In this document: piece by piece, positions 42,667 to 52,471 of the stretch
How positions within the stretch are numbered: the first letter of the stretch is position 1
Layout of the letters: each line of letters starts with the position of its first letter
Assembly: GCA_017521285.1 (NCBI GenBank)
Contig: JAFXDG010000049.1
Span: forward strand, 1-56,141
Source: Bacteroidaceae bacterium
GTDB taxonomy: Bacteria; Bacteroidota; Bacteroidia; Bacteroidales; Bacteroidaceae
Length of the DNA: 56,141 nt
Direction of reading: 5' to 3'
Program-made: the position numbers and the translations under genes
The notes under the pieces: generated by a model
Databases searched by the model: none
Told to the model about the DNA's origin: nothing
What the model saw: only the letters and a program-made list of their open reading frames with translations

Positions 42667-45246
42667 ATGAATACTAAATTTTTGATGACGGCACTACTGG
42701 CAGCAGTAGGTGGCATGGGCTGTAGCTGTACGGCTGAGGACGGACGTACATCGGAGTTCAAGACGTGGGCACAGACACCACCCATGGGGTGGAATTCGTG
42801 GGATTGTTTCGGTCCTACAGTGGTGGAGGCCGAGGTTAAGCAGAATGCTGACTATATGGCCGAAAAGTTGCTTCCCTATGGATGGGAATATGTGGTAGTG
42901 GATATCCGTTGGTTTGTAGAGAACGACAAAGCGGGCGGATACAATCAGACAAATCCTATTTATGTTTATGACCAATACGGACGCTACACTCCGGCATTGA
43001 ACCGATTCCCTTCGGCTGCTGGCGGGGTGGGATTCAAAGCGTTGGCTGACTATGTGCATGCCAAAGGATTGAAATTCGGCATCCACCTGATGCGTGGCCT
43101 TCCCAAGGTGGCAGCTCAGAAGAAATTGCCTGTCAAGGGAACGAATGGAATCACATGTGACATGATTTGCAATAATGACTCGGCATGTACCTGGTTGCGC
43201 GACAATTACAAGGTGGATTGTACTAAGCCGGGTGCACAAGAGTATTACAATTCGTGCTTCGACCTCTATGCCGAATGGGGAGTGGACTTCGTGAAGATTG
43301 ATGACCTTGCCCGTCCTTATCACACGGGTGAAATAGAGATGATACGTCGGGCCATAGACCAATGCGGACGTTCCATTGTGCTCAGCATATCACCGGGAGA
43401 GACACCTATTGACAAGGTGGAGCATGTGAAAGGACATGCTAATATGTGGCGCACGGTAGATGACTTTTGGGACAACTGGAGCCAGTTGAACTACCAGTTC
43501 GAAGTGTGTGCCAAATGGGCTCCTCACATTGCACCGGGCACATGGCCGGATGCCGATATGTTGCCTTTAGGACGCATCAGTATTCGTGGTGAGCGGGGTG
43601 CTGAGCGATGGACGCAATTCAGCCGCGACGAGCAATACACGATGATGAACCTGTGGACAATTTTCAAGAGTCCCCTGATGTTTGGCGGACACTTGCCGAT
43701 GAACGATGCAGCTACGGATTCGCTCCTGACCAATCGTGAAGTGCTTTATATGCATGCCCACTCGGTGAACAACCGTCAGGTGAGTCGCGAGGATAACCGC
43801 GTGGTGTGGAGTGCTGACGATCCGAAGAATCATGACAAGTTTGTGGCTCTGTTCAACCTGGGCGGTTCAGAATTTGTGAACCCCAAGAATGCTCTTTGGC
43901 GGAGCGGTACCATTTCGTATCTGACTACGGGACACGCTACTGAGGTGGATGTGGAAATACCTGAAGGCACACGCGAACTGGCTCTCATTGCCACCGATGG
44001 AGGCGACGGATATGATTGCGACCATGCCGACTGGATAAACCCCACCGTGACCCTGGCCGACGGTAGTACGATTGACCTTACGGCCAAGAAATATTTGCGT
44101 GGCACTTGCGGATGGGGCAGCATTGCCGTTAACAGAAATTTGAGCGGAGGAACCCTTAGTATCAATGGTAAGAAATATGCCAAGGGATTGGCCACACACG
44201 CCAATTCCATCCTGCTTTATAGTTTGCCCGAGGGGGCTATACGTTTTACTGCCTTTGCCGGTATTGACAACACGGGTAGCGATCAGGGAAGCAAGTCGTC
44301 GATGGAGTTCATGGTATTTGCCAGTGACCCAACCATCCGTAAAGAGACGACTGACCAGTGGAGAGGCGGAAATGTGACTATCCACGTTGACCCCACCCGA
44401 CAGGTGGCTACCAGCGGATTCATCGGACGGGCTGCCGGTGTGCAACAGGCTCACATCGAGGCCGACATTACGGGTGCACGGAAACTGTATTTGGTGGTGA
44501 CGAACGGTGGTGACGGATTGGATTATGACCATGCCGACTGGGCGAATCCCGTGCTTGTTGACAAGGAGGGCAACGAGCGTTCATTGATGGAGTTTGCTTG
44601 GGATGCCACCCCTGTGAACGGATGGAATGCTCCGCGCAGAAACTCGAACAACGACGGAAACACCATCAGTATTGGTGGAGTGAAATATGCAAAAGGATTC
44701 GGAGTGAATGCTCCTTCTATATTGACCTTCACCTTACCCGAGGGACACGAATACGTTGCTTTCCGCTCGGTGGTGGGGCACGATGACGATGTGAAGAATG
44801 CTCCTCAAGGAGCCACGATGGAGTTTCGCGTTTTCACCCAAGATCCTACACCCGACAACAGTATAGCTGTTCCGCTCGACTTGGCTGCGCTTGGATTTGC
44901 CGAAGGACAGGAATGCCGCATTACCGAGATGTGGAAAGGTACTGATATGGGAGTCTATTCGGGCGACCAGTTTGCTCCTGTACTTCGTCAACATGCCAGT
45001 GGCCTTTATCGTGTAAGCCCCGTGACAGAATCCGTGGATGCTCCCAAGCAAACAGCTCAGGCTACGCATGTGTCGGCCACCAAAGGGGGATTGAATCTGA
45101 CGGTTTCCGACTCGTGTCAGATGCCCGTTTATCTGTTGGATGGTGCTTTGGTGAAGATACTCAGTTTGGAGACAGGCACTCATTTCGTCAGCCTTCCCCA
45201 AGGAAGATATGTGGTGGGCGGACAGGTGGTGGCCGTTGCCCGTTGA
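42667..45246 (+). CDS. GH27 alpha-galactosidase with two NPCBM domains
   Basis: An 859-residue secreted enzyme (signal ending GMGC, probable lipoprotein). The GH27 barrel starts PPMGWNSWDCFG; nucleophile Asp212 lies in VKIDD and acid/base Asp295 in WPDADML; DCxxRW-type substrate loop is modified to DIRWF. After the barrel come two NPCBM-type galactose-binding-like domains (both with SINGKKYAKGLATHANS or SIGGVKYAKGFGVNAPS), then an unassigned end. It removes alpha-galactosyl groups from plant or host glycans, working beside the GH31 enzymes. Confidence 0.92.
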   Translation: MNTKFLMTALLAAVGGMGCSCTAEDGRTSEFKTWAQTPPMGWNSWDCFGPTVVEAEVKQNADYMAEKLLPYGWEYVVVDIRWFVENDKAGGYNQTNPIYVYDQYGRYTPALNRFPSAAGGVGFKALADYVHAKGLKFGIHLMRGLPKVAAQKKLPVKGTNGITCDMICNNDSACTWLRDNYKVDCTKPGAQEYYNSCFDLYAEWGVDFVKIDDLARPYHTGEIEMIRRAIDQCGRSIVLSISPGETPIDKVEHVKGHANMWRTVDDFWDNWSQLNYQFEVCAKWAPHIAPGTWPDADMLPLGRISIRGERGAERWTQFSRDEQYTMMNLWTIFKSPLMFGGHLPMNDAATDSLLTNREVLYMHAHSVNNRQVSREDNRVVWSADDPKNHDKFVALFNLGGSEFVNPKNALWRSGTISYLTTGHATEVDVEIPEGTRELALIATDGGDGYDCDHADWINPTVTLADGSTIDLTAKKYLRGTCGWGSIAVNRNLSGGTLSINGKKYAKGLATHANSILLYSLPEGAIRFTAFAGIDNTGSDQGSKSSMEFMVFASDPTIRKETTDQWRGGNVTIHVDPTRQVATSGFIGRAAGVQQAHIEADITGARKLYLVVTNGGDGLDYDHADWANPVLVDKEGNERSLMEFAWDATPVNGWNAPRRNSNNDGNTISIGGVKYAKGFGVNAPSILTFTLPEGHEYVAFRSVVGHDDDVKNAPQGATMEFRVFTQDPTPDNSIAVPLDLAALGFAEGQECRITEMWKGTDMGVYSGDQFAPVLRQHASGLYRVSPVTESVDAPKQTAQATHVSATKGGLNLTVSDSCQMPVYLLDGALVKILSLETGTHFVSLPQGRYVVGGQVVAVAR

Positions 45247-45334
45247 GGCCGTTCGCTCCTGCCCTCTCTCTGATTGATTATTCAAATATTTTATTTATAA
45301 CTCAGTTTTAATAACTTTTTTAAACCATCATTTT

Positions 45335-48286
45335 ATGAAGAACTTTAACTTCAAGAATTTGGGTTTGTGTGGCGCTTTGCTGACCACCGCCCTGAGTGTG
45401 CAGGCCATCGAAGCACCTGCTCCCGCTGCTCTTGAGACACTTACTTCTGGTCAGGAGTATGTTCTCGTCAGCCCGATGAACCCCACTGGTTATATGTCAC
45501 GTACCAGTTGGGACGGTGCCCTTTATTTCTTGGGACCGAACGATTCAAATTTTGCCAACTACGCATTGACCGCTGTGCAGAATGAAGATGAAACCTGGTC
45601 GTTCATCCGTACTGCTGCCGACGGAAGCGTGAGCTACATGCTCTTGCCCGAAGGAGCTGCCAATGTCAATATGGGTGACTCGGCAGTTTGGCACGTAGAA
45701 AAGGGTTCTCTTGACGGATATTATTGGTTGAAAGCCGGTGCAGGAAACAACTCTGTAGCTGCACAATATGGCCTTTATATGCACCTGAATAAGAGTATGC
45801 AATATTGGTGTATCTCTTACAGTGGTGGCCCTTGGTATCCTGACTTCGAAATCAAGACTGATGAATTGGGTAACCAATTGCTTGATGAAGTTACCGGTAA
45901 CTGGCAGATGGCCGACAGTACCCAACTCAACTGGGGATTCGTCACCGTAGAAAATATGAAGAACTACGTAGCCAAGAAGAGTGCTTATGACGTGTTGGCC
46001 GGTTATGACACCATCTATTGTGTGTTGGAAGAATACGGCGCTGGTTTTGAATTGGCTTCCAAGGCTGCCAAGGAAATCTATGAAAATCCTGCTTTCGATG
46101 GCGCTATGGCCGACTCTTTGCTGGCTATCCTTAACGGCAAGATTGCCCTCTTCGAGGAAATTCAGAAGACAATCGAAGAGAATGCCGATGGAGACGCTAC
46201 TCTGGGTGCTGCCATCCAAGCTGCTATGGATGTGTTCAATACATCGGTTAAGGCTGCTGACATGAGTGCCTCTGTTGTTGCTTTACGCGATGCCGTTGCT
46301 GCTTATGAACAGGGTTTTGGTGACTACACTACCATGGGACAGAACATGAGCTTCGAGGACCTCTCGGCTCAGGGTGGAAATCCCACTTCAGGTATTGTTG
46401 ATGCACCTGCCGGATGGAATCTCTATATTAATGGTGTGCTTTGCCGTACAGCAGACGAATTGCGTGCTGCCGGTATGGGTGCTTGGTGTGGTATCAATGC
46501 CGATTGCACCGGTGAAGCTAAGGACGGAAACTATGGCTTCGGTATCTGGAACCAAGGTATTCCTGTTATTGAGCTGAGCCAGACTATCAGTGGATTGGAG
46601 AACGGTACGTATGAAATCAGTGCTGCCCTCATGGTAGGAGCCAATGGTAACGGTTCACGCCGTACAACCCAGCGTATCTTCGGCAACCTCAATTCTACTT
46701 ACTTTGCCAGCGAGCCGGAGTATAACACAGCTTTGCTCGATGCAAACGAAGTTTATACCTTTGCCGGATTGGTTGAGCCTGTAACTGATACCGAGATGCA
46801 GCCTATCAGCGTTCGTGCATACGTTTACGACGGTACACTCACTTTCGGTTTCCGCACCGACAACAACATTCAGGCGGCTAACCGTACCAACTCAAATAGT
46901 GCCGGTGGTGACGGATGGTTCAAGATAGACAACTTCCGTATCCAGAAGGTTGGTTACGAAAACAAGGATGCTTTGAACGTACTCCAGCACTATGTTGACA
47001 TTCTCGATGAGTATTACTACGAAAACACTGGTATCTATGTGGGTATCGTTGAGAAGTTGGAGAGCACAATGGAAGAGTTTGAAGACCTGGACGACAATAC
47101 TTCGCAAGAGGAAATCAATAAGGGAATCCACACTGCCATCGCTCTGATGAACGAAGTGAAGCCCTACATGGACGCTTATGCCCGCTTGAGCGAAGCTATC
47201 ACTGCTGCTTATGCCGGATTGGATGAATATGCCCACATGCCTGGTGCTGTTGCCTTTGCTGAAATCATTGCTGAGGTTGAGTCTAACCTCTCTGAGGGAG
47301 TTTATGACATGGCCGGTGTAGATGCTGCTATCCTCCGTCTGGAAGTTGCTCTCGAAGATTGCAAGAAGTCTGAAATCACTACAGGTATGGACATCACCAA
47401 CCTTATCGCCAACTACAGCTTCGAGGATATGACTTCACAACCCGGTGGTGACACAGGTGGTGTGGCCGATGCTCCTAAGGGCTGGACACTCGTTATCAAT
47501 GGCGACACTTGCCGCACAGTTTCTGACATCAATGCTCAGGGTATCAACGCATGGTGTGGTATCAATAGCGGTGACCCGATCAAGGTGGGCATTGCCGAGG
47601 GTGATACCGTATATCAGCAACCCGTTGACGGAGCCAAGTTGTGGGGTATCTGGAATAGCAATATTCCTGAAGTGGAACTTTCACAGACAATCACCGGTCT
47701 GCCTATGGGTACCTATACATTGACGGCCAACGTCATGGTTGAGTACAACTGGGCAGGTGACAACATCACCACTCAGCGCATCTTCGGTAACGATTGTGTA
47801 CAGATGTTCTCTACCGACGGTAATCACGAATTGAACTTGCCTGCCGACGCTGTTGCCGCACGCACAATTGATGAGGCTTATCCCGAAGATGGCTTCCGTC
47901 ACTTGACTTATGCTGACCATGTATGCATCTCTGGCGACGCTACAAGTTCTTTGCTCCGTCCGATGAAGGTTACCTTCTGTGTAGGTGAAACAGGCGAAGC
48001 ACACATCGGTTTCCGCACCAATGGTATCAACATCGAAGGTCAGACATACGCTGAAGGTGGACGCAATGGCCAGGGATGGTTCAAGGTGGACAACTTCCGC
48101 TTGACTTACGACTCTGAGACTGTTTCTACCGGTATTGAAGAAGTGGTATCAGGTGCCGCTCTGGTGGTTGGTCGCCAGTACTTCACTATCGATGGTGTAC
48201 AGGTGGCAGCTCCCCAACAGGGTGTAATCATCGTGAAGGAAATCCTCAGCAACGGACAGGTTAAGGTCAGCAAGTTGCTGAAGTAA
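45335..48286 (+). CDS. Large secreted modular binding protein
   Basis: A 983-residue exported protein (signal 1-24) without a catalytic domain that I can see. It has an N-terminal beta-trefoil-like part, helical FIVAR-type linkers (about 205-330 and 545-690), and two related beta-sandwich modules at about 334-540 and 690-935, both with N(M/Y)SFED...APxGW, CRT, WCGIN, W(N)xxIPxxELSQTI, TTQRIFGN and GWFKxDNFR. The same module ends the first GH31 enzyme. The tail (YFTIDGVQVAAPQQGVIIVK) resembles Por-type sorting ends. Probably a glycan-binding or scaffolding surface protein for the cluster. Confidence 0.75.
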   Translation: MKNFNFKNLGLCGALLTTALSVQAIEAPAPAALETLTSGQEYVLVSPMNPTGYMSRTSWDGALYFLGPNDSNFANYALTAVQNEDETWSFIRTAADGSVSYMLLPEGAANVNMGDSAVWHVEKGSLDGYYWLKAGAGNNSVAAQYGLYMHLNKSMQYWCISYSGGPWYPDFEIKTDELGNQLLDEVTGNWQMADSTQLNWGFVTVENMKNYVAKKSAYDVLAGYDTIYCVLEEYGAGFELASKAAKEIYENPAFDGAMADSLLAILNGKIALFEEIQKTIEENADGDATLGAAIQAAMDVFNTSVKAADMSASVVALRDAVAAYEQGFGDYTTMGQNMSFEDLSAQGGNPTSGIVDAPAGWNLYINGVLCRTADELRAAGMGAWCGINADCTGEAKDGNYGFGIWNQGIPVIELSQTISGLENGTYEISAALMVGANGNGSRRTTQRIFGNLNSTYFASEPEYNTALLDANEVYTFAGLVEPVTDTEMQPISVRAYVYDGTLTFGFRTDNNIQAANRTNSNSAGGDGWFKIDNFRIQKVGYENKDALNVLQHYVDILDEYYYENTGIYVGIVEKLESTMEEFEDLDDNTSQEEINKGIHTAIALMNEVKPYMDAYARLSEAITAAYAGLDEYAHMPGAVAFAEIIAEVESNLSEGVYDMAGVDAAILRLEVALEDCKKSEITTGMDITNLIANYSFEDMTSQPGGDTGGVADAPKGWTLVINGDTCRTVSDINAQGINAWCGINSGDPIKVGIAEGDTVYQQPVDGAKLWGIWNSNIPEVELSQTITGLPMGTYTLTANVMVEYNWAGDNITTQRIFGNDCVQMFSTDGNHELNLPADAVAARTIDEAYPEDGFRHLTYADHVCISGDATSSLLRPMKVTFCVGETGEAHIGFRTNGINIEGQTYAEGGRNGQGWFKVDNFRLTYDSETVSTGIEEVVSGAALVVGRQYFTIDGVQVAAPQQGVIIVKEILSNGQVKVSKLLK

Positions 48287-48314
48287 GCCACGTTGCATTG
48301 AGCAATTGAAGAAT

Positions 48315-48357
48315 GAAGAGTGAAGAATCCGAGTGATTCCTCACTCTTCTTTTTTTA
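48315..48357 (+). terminator. Terminator after the GH31-GH27-binding-protein operon
   Basis: GAAGAGTGAAGAATC (48315-48329) pairs with 48335-48349 and is followed by eight Ts. Confidence 0.8.
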
Positions 48358-48412
48358 TTGTCAAAGAGTTCAATATTTGCCGGTTAGGATATGTCGGGTC
48401 AGGATATTTTTG

Positions 48413-48420
48413 TACTTTTG
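48413..48420 (+). promoter_or_regulatory. -7 box of the second GH31 gene
   Basis: TACTTTTG, 46 bases before ATG 48467; follows the terminator, so this gene has its own transcript. Confidence 0.5.
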
Positions 48421-48466
48421 CGCGATAATAATCAAATCTTGAATGATTGCTAATATTTACGGCTCC

Positions 48467-51325
48467 ATGAAACGCATGAAATCTTTATTTTTGCCACTTT
48501 GCTTGGCAATGCCTCTGATGACGATGGCCGATGAAAGGCCGGCTCAGATGCCTCATATCCATCATACAGATTCAACGATTGTGGTGAAGGCTGCACGTGG
48601 CGGACACACCGTGTGTCTGCAAGCCATGACGGAGAGCATCATCCGTGTGACCATCACTCCCGACAAGGAGTTTCCCAGGGACAGCAGCCTTATCGTCCTT
48701 CCCCGCACCTGGGAGAAACCCGTGTACAAGGCTTCGCAAGACCTGCGGGCTGCCACGTTGAAGACCTCCCGAGTGACGGCACAGGTGGATTTGACCGACG
48801 GACGCATCACCTTCCTTCGTCCCGACGGTACCCCCTTGTTGGCCGAACACCGCCCTACCCGCTCGTTCACTCCCATCGAGGTGGAGGGAAAGCAGGCATA
48901 TACGACGTGCTACAGCTTCAGCGGACCTGCCGAAGAGGCTCTCTATGGCCTTGGCCAGCATCAGGCCGACGAGTTCAACTATAAGGGAAAGAGCGAAGAA
49001 CTCTTCCAATACAACACGAAAGTGTCCGTGCCCTTCATCGTTTCTACCCATGGATACGGCATCTTGTGGGACAGCTATTCATTGGGGCGCGTTGGCGACC
49101 CGCGCGACTATGCCCAGCTGCACCGTGCCTTTACCTTATATAATAATAAAGGAGAGGTGGGAAGCCTTACCGGCACATACCGTCACAAGCAATTGAAGGA
49201 ACCCTTCGTGCGCCGTGAAGATTCGCTCTACTTCGAGAATCTGAAGACCATCAGGAATCTGCCGAAGAATGTTCCCTTGTATGGATCGGAAGTGACTTAT
49301 GAGGGATGGCTGGAACCTCGCGCGACGGGCATTCACGACTTTCTGCTCTACTATGCCGGCTATGTGAGCGTGTATGCCGACGGACACCTCATTGTGCCCG
49401 AGCGTTGGCGCACGGCATGGAATCCCAATGCACACAAGTTCAGTTTGCCGATGTCGGAAGGCAAACGCGTGAAGTTGCGCATCGAGTGGAGGCCCGATGG
49501 AGGCGAATCGTATTGTGGCCTTCGTGTGCTCACTCCCCGCACGGACGACGAGCGCCAGCGTCTGACCATTTGGAATGAGATGGAGAGTCAGATTGACTAT
49601 TACTTCATTGCCGGTGAAACGATGGATGAAGTGATTGGCGGATACCGCACGCTCACGGGTAAAGCTCCTGTCATGCCCCGTTGGGCCATGGGATATTGGC
49701 AAAGCCGCGAACGGTACAAGACACAGAAGGAACTGACCGCCACACTCGATGAATTCCGCCAGCGACGTCTGCCCATCGACAACATTGTGCAGGATTGGAG
49801 CTACTGGCCCGAAGATGCCTGGGGAAGCCACGAGTTCGACCTCAAGCGTTTCCCCGACCCCAAGGGAATGGTGGATGAGGTGCACTGGCAGAATGCCCAT
49901 CTGATGATTTCCGTGTGGCCGAAATTCTATGCCTCGACGGAGCATTACAAGGAGTTTGACCGCCAGGGATGGATGTACCAGCAGGCGGTGAAGGACAGCA
50001 TCCGCGACTGGATAGGCCCCGGCTACATCGGTTCCTTCTATGATGCATATAGCTATGGCGCACGCCGTCTTTTCTGGAAGCAGTTGAAGGACCACCTCTA
50101 CCCCCTCGGCATCGATGCCTGGTGGATGGATGCCAGCGAGCCGAATGTGCGCGATTGCACCGACATGGAGTATCGCAAGGCACTGTGTGGCCCTACGGCC
50201 CTTGGCCCTTCGGCCGAATACTTCAATGCATACGCGCTGATGAATGCCCACGCCATCTATACCGGCCTTCGCGAGGAAGATGCCGACCGCCGTGTCTTCC
50301 AACTTACCCGCTCGGGCTTTGCCGGTCTCCAGCGCTACTCTACCGCTACGTGGAGTGGCGACATCGCTTCGCGTTGGGAGGATTTGAAGGCACAAATCCC
50401 TGCCGGCATCAACTTCTCGCTCAGTGGAGTACCCTTCTGGACAATGGATATCGGTGGCTTCTGTGTGGAAAACCGCTATGTGAATGCCTACAAGGATTTC
50501 TTGAAGACAGGCAAGGAGAGCCGCACGCTGGACGAATGGCGCGAGTTGAACACCCGATGGTTCCAGTTCGGAGCCTTCTGTCCGCTCTTCCGCAGCCATG
50601 GGCAATACCCCTACCGTGAGCCGTGGCACATCGCTCCCCAAGGCCACGAGGCTTACGAAAGCATGGCCTATTACCTCGACCTCCGCTATCGTCTGATGCC
50701 CTACCTCTACAGTTTGGCCGGAGCAGCCCACCACACCGACTACACCCTGATGCGTGCCTTGGCAATGGACTTTACGCACGACAAGAACACCTACCATGTG
50801 GGCGATCAGTATATGTTCGGTCCTGCCCTGATGGTGGCTCCCGTCTATGAATACAAGGTCCGCACACGCAACGTGTATCTGCCCGAAGGACGCACATGGT
50901 ACGACTTCTATACAGGGACTCCCCATCAAGGCGGACAGACTTTGAAGGCCGATGCACCCTACGGACGCATCCCCCTCTATGTGCCTGCGGGCAGCATCCT
51001 TGTCACCGGACGTCCGATGCAATATGCCGATGAACTCCCCACTGACACACTCACCATCCACATCTATCAGGGAACCGACGGAGCCTTCACCCTCTACGAA
51101 GACAATGGTACCACATACGCCTACGAGCGTGGCGAATATCTGCAAATCCCCCTCACCTACAATGAAAAGAAGCATACACTCACCATCGGTGCCCAACAAG
51201 GCACTTACCCCGAAGCGGTCAAGGAGCGCACGTTGAACATCTTTACTACCTCACCCGATGGTCACCAGTGCGGGGTGAAGACGGTGACTTATAAAGGCAA
51301 GGCTGTAAAGGTGAAACTCTTGTAA
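48467..51325 (+). CDS. GH31 alpha-xylosidase-type enzyme with PA14 insert
   Basis: About 952 residues from MKRMKSLF (another ATG lies 24 bases upstream); signal peptide ends TMAD. The N-terminal sandwich is interrupted by a PA14 domain (about 230-345: YEGWLEPRATGIHDFLLYYAGYVSVYADG). The GH31 barrel has nucleophile Asp555 in WWMDASEP and acid/base Asp632 in WSGDI. This length and PA14 insertion resemble xyloglucan alpha-xylosidases of Bacteroides and Cellvibrio, so removal of alpha-xylosyl side chains is the best guess. No other xyloglucan gene (SusC/D, GH5, GH9) lies in the window. Confidence 0.92.
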   Translation: MKRMKSLFLPLCLAMPLMTMADERPAQMPHIHHTDSTIVVKAARGGHTVCLQAMTESIIRVTITPDKEFPRDSSLIVLPRTWEKPVYKASQDLRAATLKTSRVTAQVDLTDGRITFLRPDGTPLLAEHRPTRSFTPIEVEGKQAYTTCYSFSGPAEEALYGLGQHQADEFNYKGKSEELFQYNTKVSVPFIVSTHGYGILWDSYSLGRVGDPRDYAQLHRAFTLYNNKGEVGSLTGTYRHKQLKEPFVRREDSLYFENLKTIRNLPKNVPLYGSEVTYEGWLEPRATGIHDFLLYYAGYVSVYADGHLIVPERWRTAWNPNAHKFSLPMSEGKRVKLRIEWRPDGGESYCGLRVLTPRTDDERQRLTIWNEMESQIDYYFIAGETMDEVIGGYRTLTGKAPVMPRWAMGYWQSRERYKTQKELTATLDEFRQRRLPIDNIVQDWSYWPEDAWGSHEFDLKRFPDPKGMVDEVHWQNAHLMISVWPKFYASTEHYKEFDRQGWMYQQAVKDSIRDWIGPGYIGSFYDAYSYGARRLFWKQLKDHLYPLGIDAWWMDASEPNVRDCTDMEYRKALCGPTALGPSAEYFNAYALMNAHAIYTGLREEDADRRVFQLTRSGFAGLQRYSTATWSGDIASRWEDLKAQIPAGINFSLSGVPFWTMDIGGFCVENRYVNAYKDFLKTGKESRTLDEWRELNTRWFQFGAFCPLFRSHGQYPYREPWHIAPQGHEAYESMAYYLDLRYRLMPYLYSLAGAAHHTDYTLMRALAMDFTHDKNTYHVGDQYMFGPALMVAPVYEYKVRTRNVYLPEGRTWYDFYTGTPHQGGQTLKADAPYGRIPLYVPAGSILVTGRPMQYADELPTDTLTIHIYQGTDGAFTLYEDNGTTYAYERGEYLQIPLTYNEKKHTLTIGAQQGTYPEAVKERTLNIFTTSPDGHQCGVKTVTYKGKAVKVKLL

Positions 51326-51382
51326 ACATTTCGTCATTCGCTATGTAAAGAAACAGGAAAAACAGTATCCTCCTCTACTCTC

Positions 51383-51427
51383 AAGCCATGAATGAACCAA
51401 CCTCATTCATGGCTTGTTGTTTGTTTA
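51383..51427 (+). terminator. Terminator after the second GH31 gene
   Basis: Perfect 13-bp stem AAGCCATGAATGA (51383-51395) / TCATTCATGGCTT (51403-51415), followed by a T/G-rich tail. Confidence 0.75.
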
Positions 51428-51455
51428 TCTAAGAATTGATTATCAATAGTTTATT

Positions 51456-51825
51456 CCCCTTTCAAAATTCTCGCCTATTTTCGTCCGAAAGGAAAGACGC
51501 GCCCATATACGCGATTCTCGCACGGTCAGTTTTGCATATTTATGCAGTCGGATTGTATAATTATACATTTCACCCGTTGACAGTCACATTCTCATCTGCC
51601 CGTGTGCACACCGTCTATTGGGCGTGTGCACAACCTGTAGCATAGTGTCTGAAGAAACTCCGCCGACCGTGTGCACACGGTCAGCGGTACGTGTGCACAC
51701 GCCCTTCCCGTTTTCTGTCTTCCGGCCTTCGGGTATTGCATATATATACAGAAAACTATCCATTACAAACCATTCCCCTTTGATGAAATAGAAACAGAAT
51801 AGAGATGTGGGATTTGTTACCAGTG
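51456..51825 (-). repeat. 370-bp dispersed palindrome-rich element, copy 2 (inverted)
   Basis: Complementary to 29537-29905. GTGCAC centres at 51606.5, 51628.5, 51673.5 and 51695.5, the same 22/45/22 spacing; the ACCGTGTGCACACGGT palindrome is intact. The stretch 51326-51914 has no gene. Confidence 0.8.
51533..51567. promoter_or_regulatory. Pair of ARG-box-like palindromes, copy 2
   Basis: TGCATATTTATGCA (51533-51546) and TGTATAATTATACA (51554-51567), centres 21 bp apart, same as copy 1. Confidence 0.45.
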
Positions 51826-51914
51826 TGTGTAAGAAAAGGAGAAAATAAAGGTGAATATAGAAGGATACACTTTCAAAAATTGCAGCCAAGTCCTTAGGAA
51901 TATTGCACTGTTTA

Positions 51915-52124
51915 TTATTTCTCGATTATCTCGTCGGTGTAGTATTTGAAAAAATCATGATTAAGAATAACACTGATACGAAGAAGCAGTTCGGTATCAA
52001 TGCTTTTACGTTGGAAAATATCATATACGTTTGTCCGGTCGCAAAAGAGTTTTCTTGCAAACCAACTGACCGTTCGCTCTTGGCGATGCAGTTCTTCCCT
52101 TATGAGTTTTCCAATGTGCAGCAT
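51915..52124 (-). CDS. Small XRE-type DNA-binding protein
   Basis: A 69-residue protein almost entirely a helix-turn-helix: LIREELHRQERTVSWFARKLFCDRTNVYDIFQRKSIDTELLLRIS. This stand-alone type is common in Bacteroidales. It is preceded by a ~225-base leader containing a long nested hairpin (52160-52278) and a consensus promoter, which suggests RNA-level control of its own expression. Target unknown. Confidence 0.75.
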   Translation of the reverse strand: MLHIGKLIREELHRQERTVSWFARKLFCDRTNVYDIFQRKSIDTELLLRISVILNHDFFKYYTDEIIEK

Positions 52125-52159
52125 ATAAAAATGGGCGGAACCATTCAGTACTTATTTCC

Positions 52160-52278
52160 GAACTGAGGTACCGCCAAGCACCGTGTAACAAAATAAGCAC
52201 GAACAGTTCACACCCAAAAGGGCATGAACCATCACTTGCTTATTCTCCGTTACATTATTTTTGGCGGTTTTCAGTTCG
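52160..52278 (-). ncRNA. Long structured leader ahead of the small XRE gene
   Basis: Three stacked helices: outer CGAACTG...CCGCCAA with its complement (52160-52178 / 52261-52278), middle TGTAAC/AATAAGCA (52185-52200 / 52238-52255), apical GTTCA..CCC around AAAA (52207-52230). On the minus-strand RNA the mismatched positions become G-U pairs, on the plus strand they would be C-A clashes, so the RNA is probably minus-strand. Confidence 0.6.
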
Positions 52279-52356
52279 TGAGAATAAGAGCAAAAGCTCA
52301 AATATCATCATTAAATATGAATGGAAACGCTTTTCCGTTTGTTTTTTATTTCGTTG

Positions 52357-52387
52357 CAAATTTACGCTTTCTTCCGCATAATTCAAT
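52357..52387 (-). promoter_or_regulatory. Promoter of the structured leader
   Basis: Minus-strand ATTG (52384-52387), 19 bases, TAAATTTG (52357-52364). Confidence 0.55.
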
Positions 52388-52406
52388 AATATAAACTGAA
52401 TATTTG

Positions 52407-52443
52407 CAAAAAAAGTCTGCTTGGAGCCCAAACAGACTTTAAT
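52407..52443 (-). terminator. Terminator after the 174-residue envelope protein gene
   Basis: Minus-strand AAAGTCTGTTTGG / CCAAGCAGACTTT stem (one G-U) followed by seven Ts; 30 bases after the stop. Confidence 0.8.
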
Positions 52444-52471
52444 ATACATACTTATACAATGCTACATCTGA

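Noticed and set aside
49136-51199. 687-codon minus-strand open frame under the second GH31 gene
   Set aside because: Shadow of a high-GC coding gene; product lacks any known motif and the plus-strand GH31 catalytic residues are intact.
51903-52166. 87-codon plus-strand frame opposite the small XRE gene
   Set aside because: Antisense to a clear helix-turn-helix gene.
52255-52449. 64-codon minus-strand frame overlapping the terminator and structured leader
   Set aside because: Covers a terminator, a promoter and a hairpin; low-complexity product.
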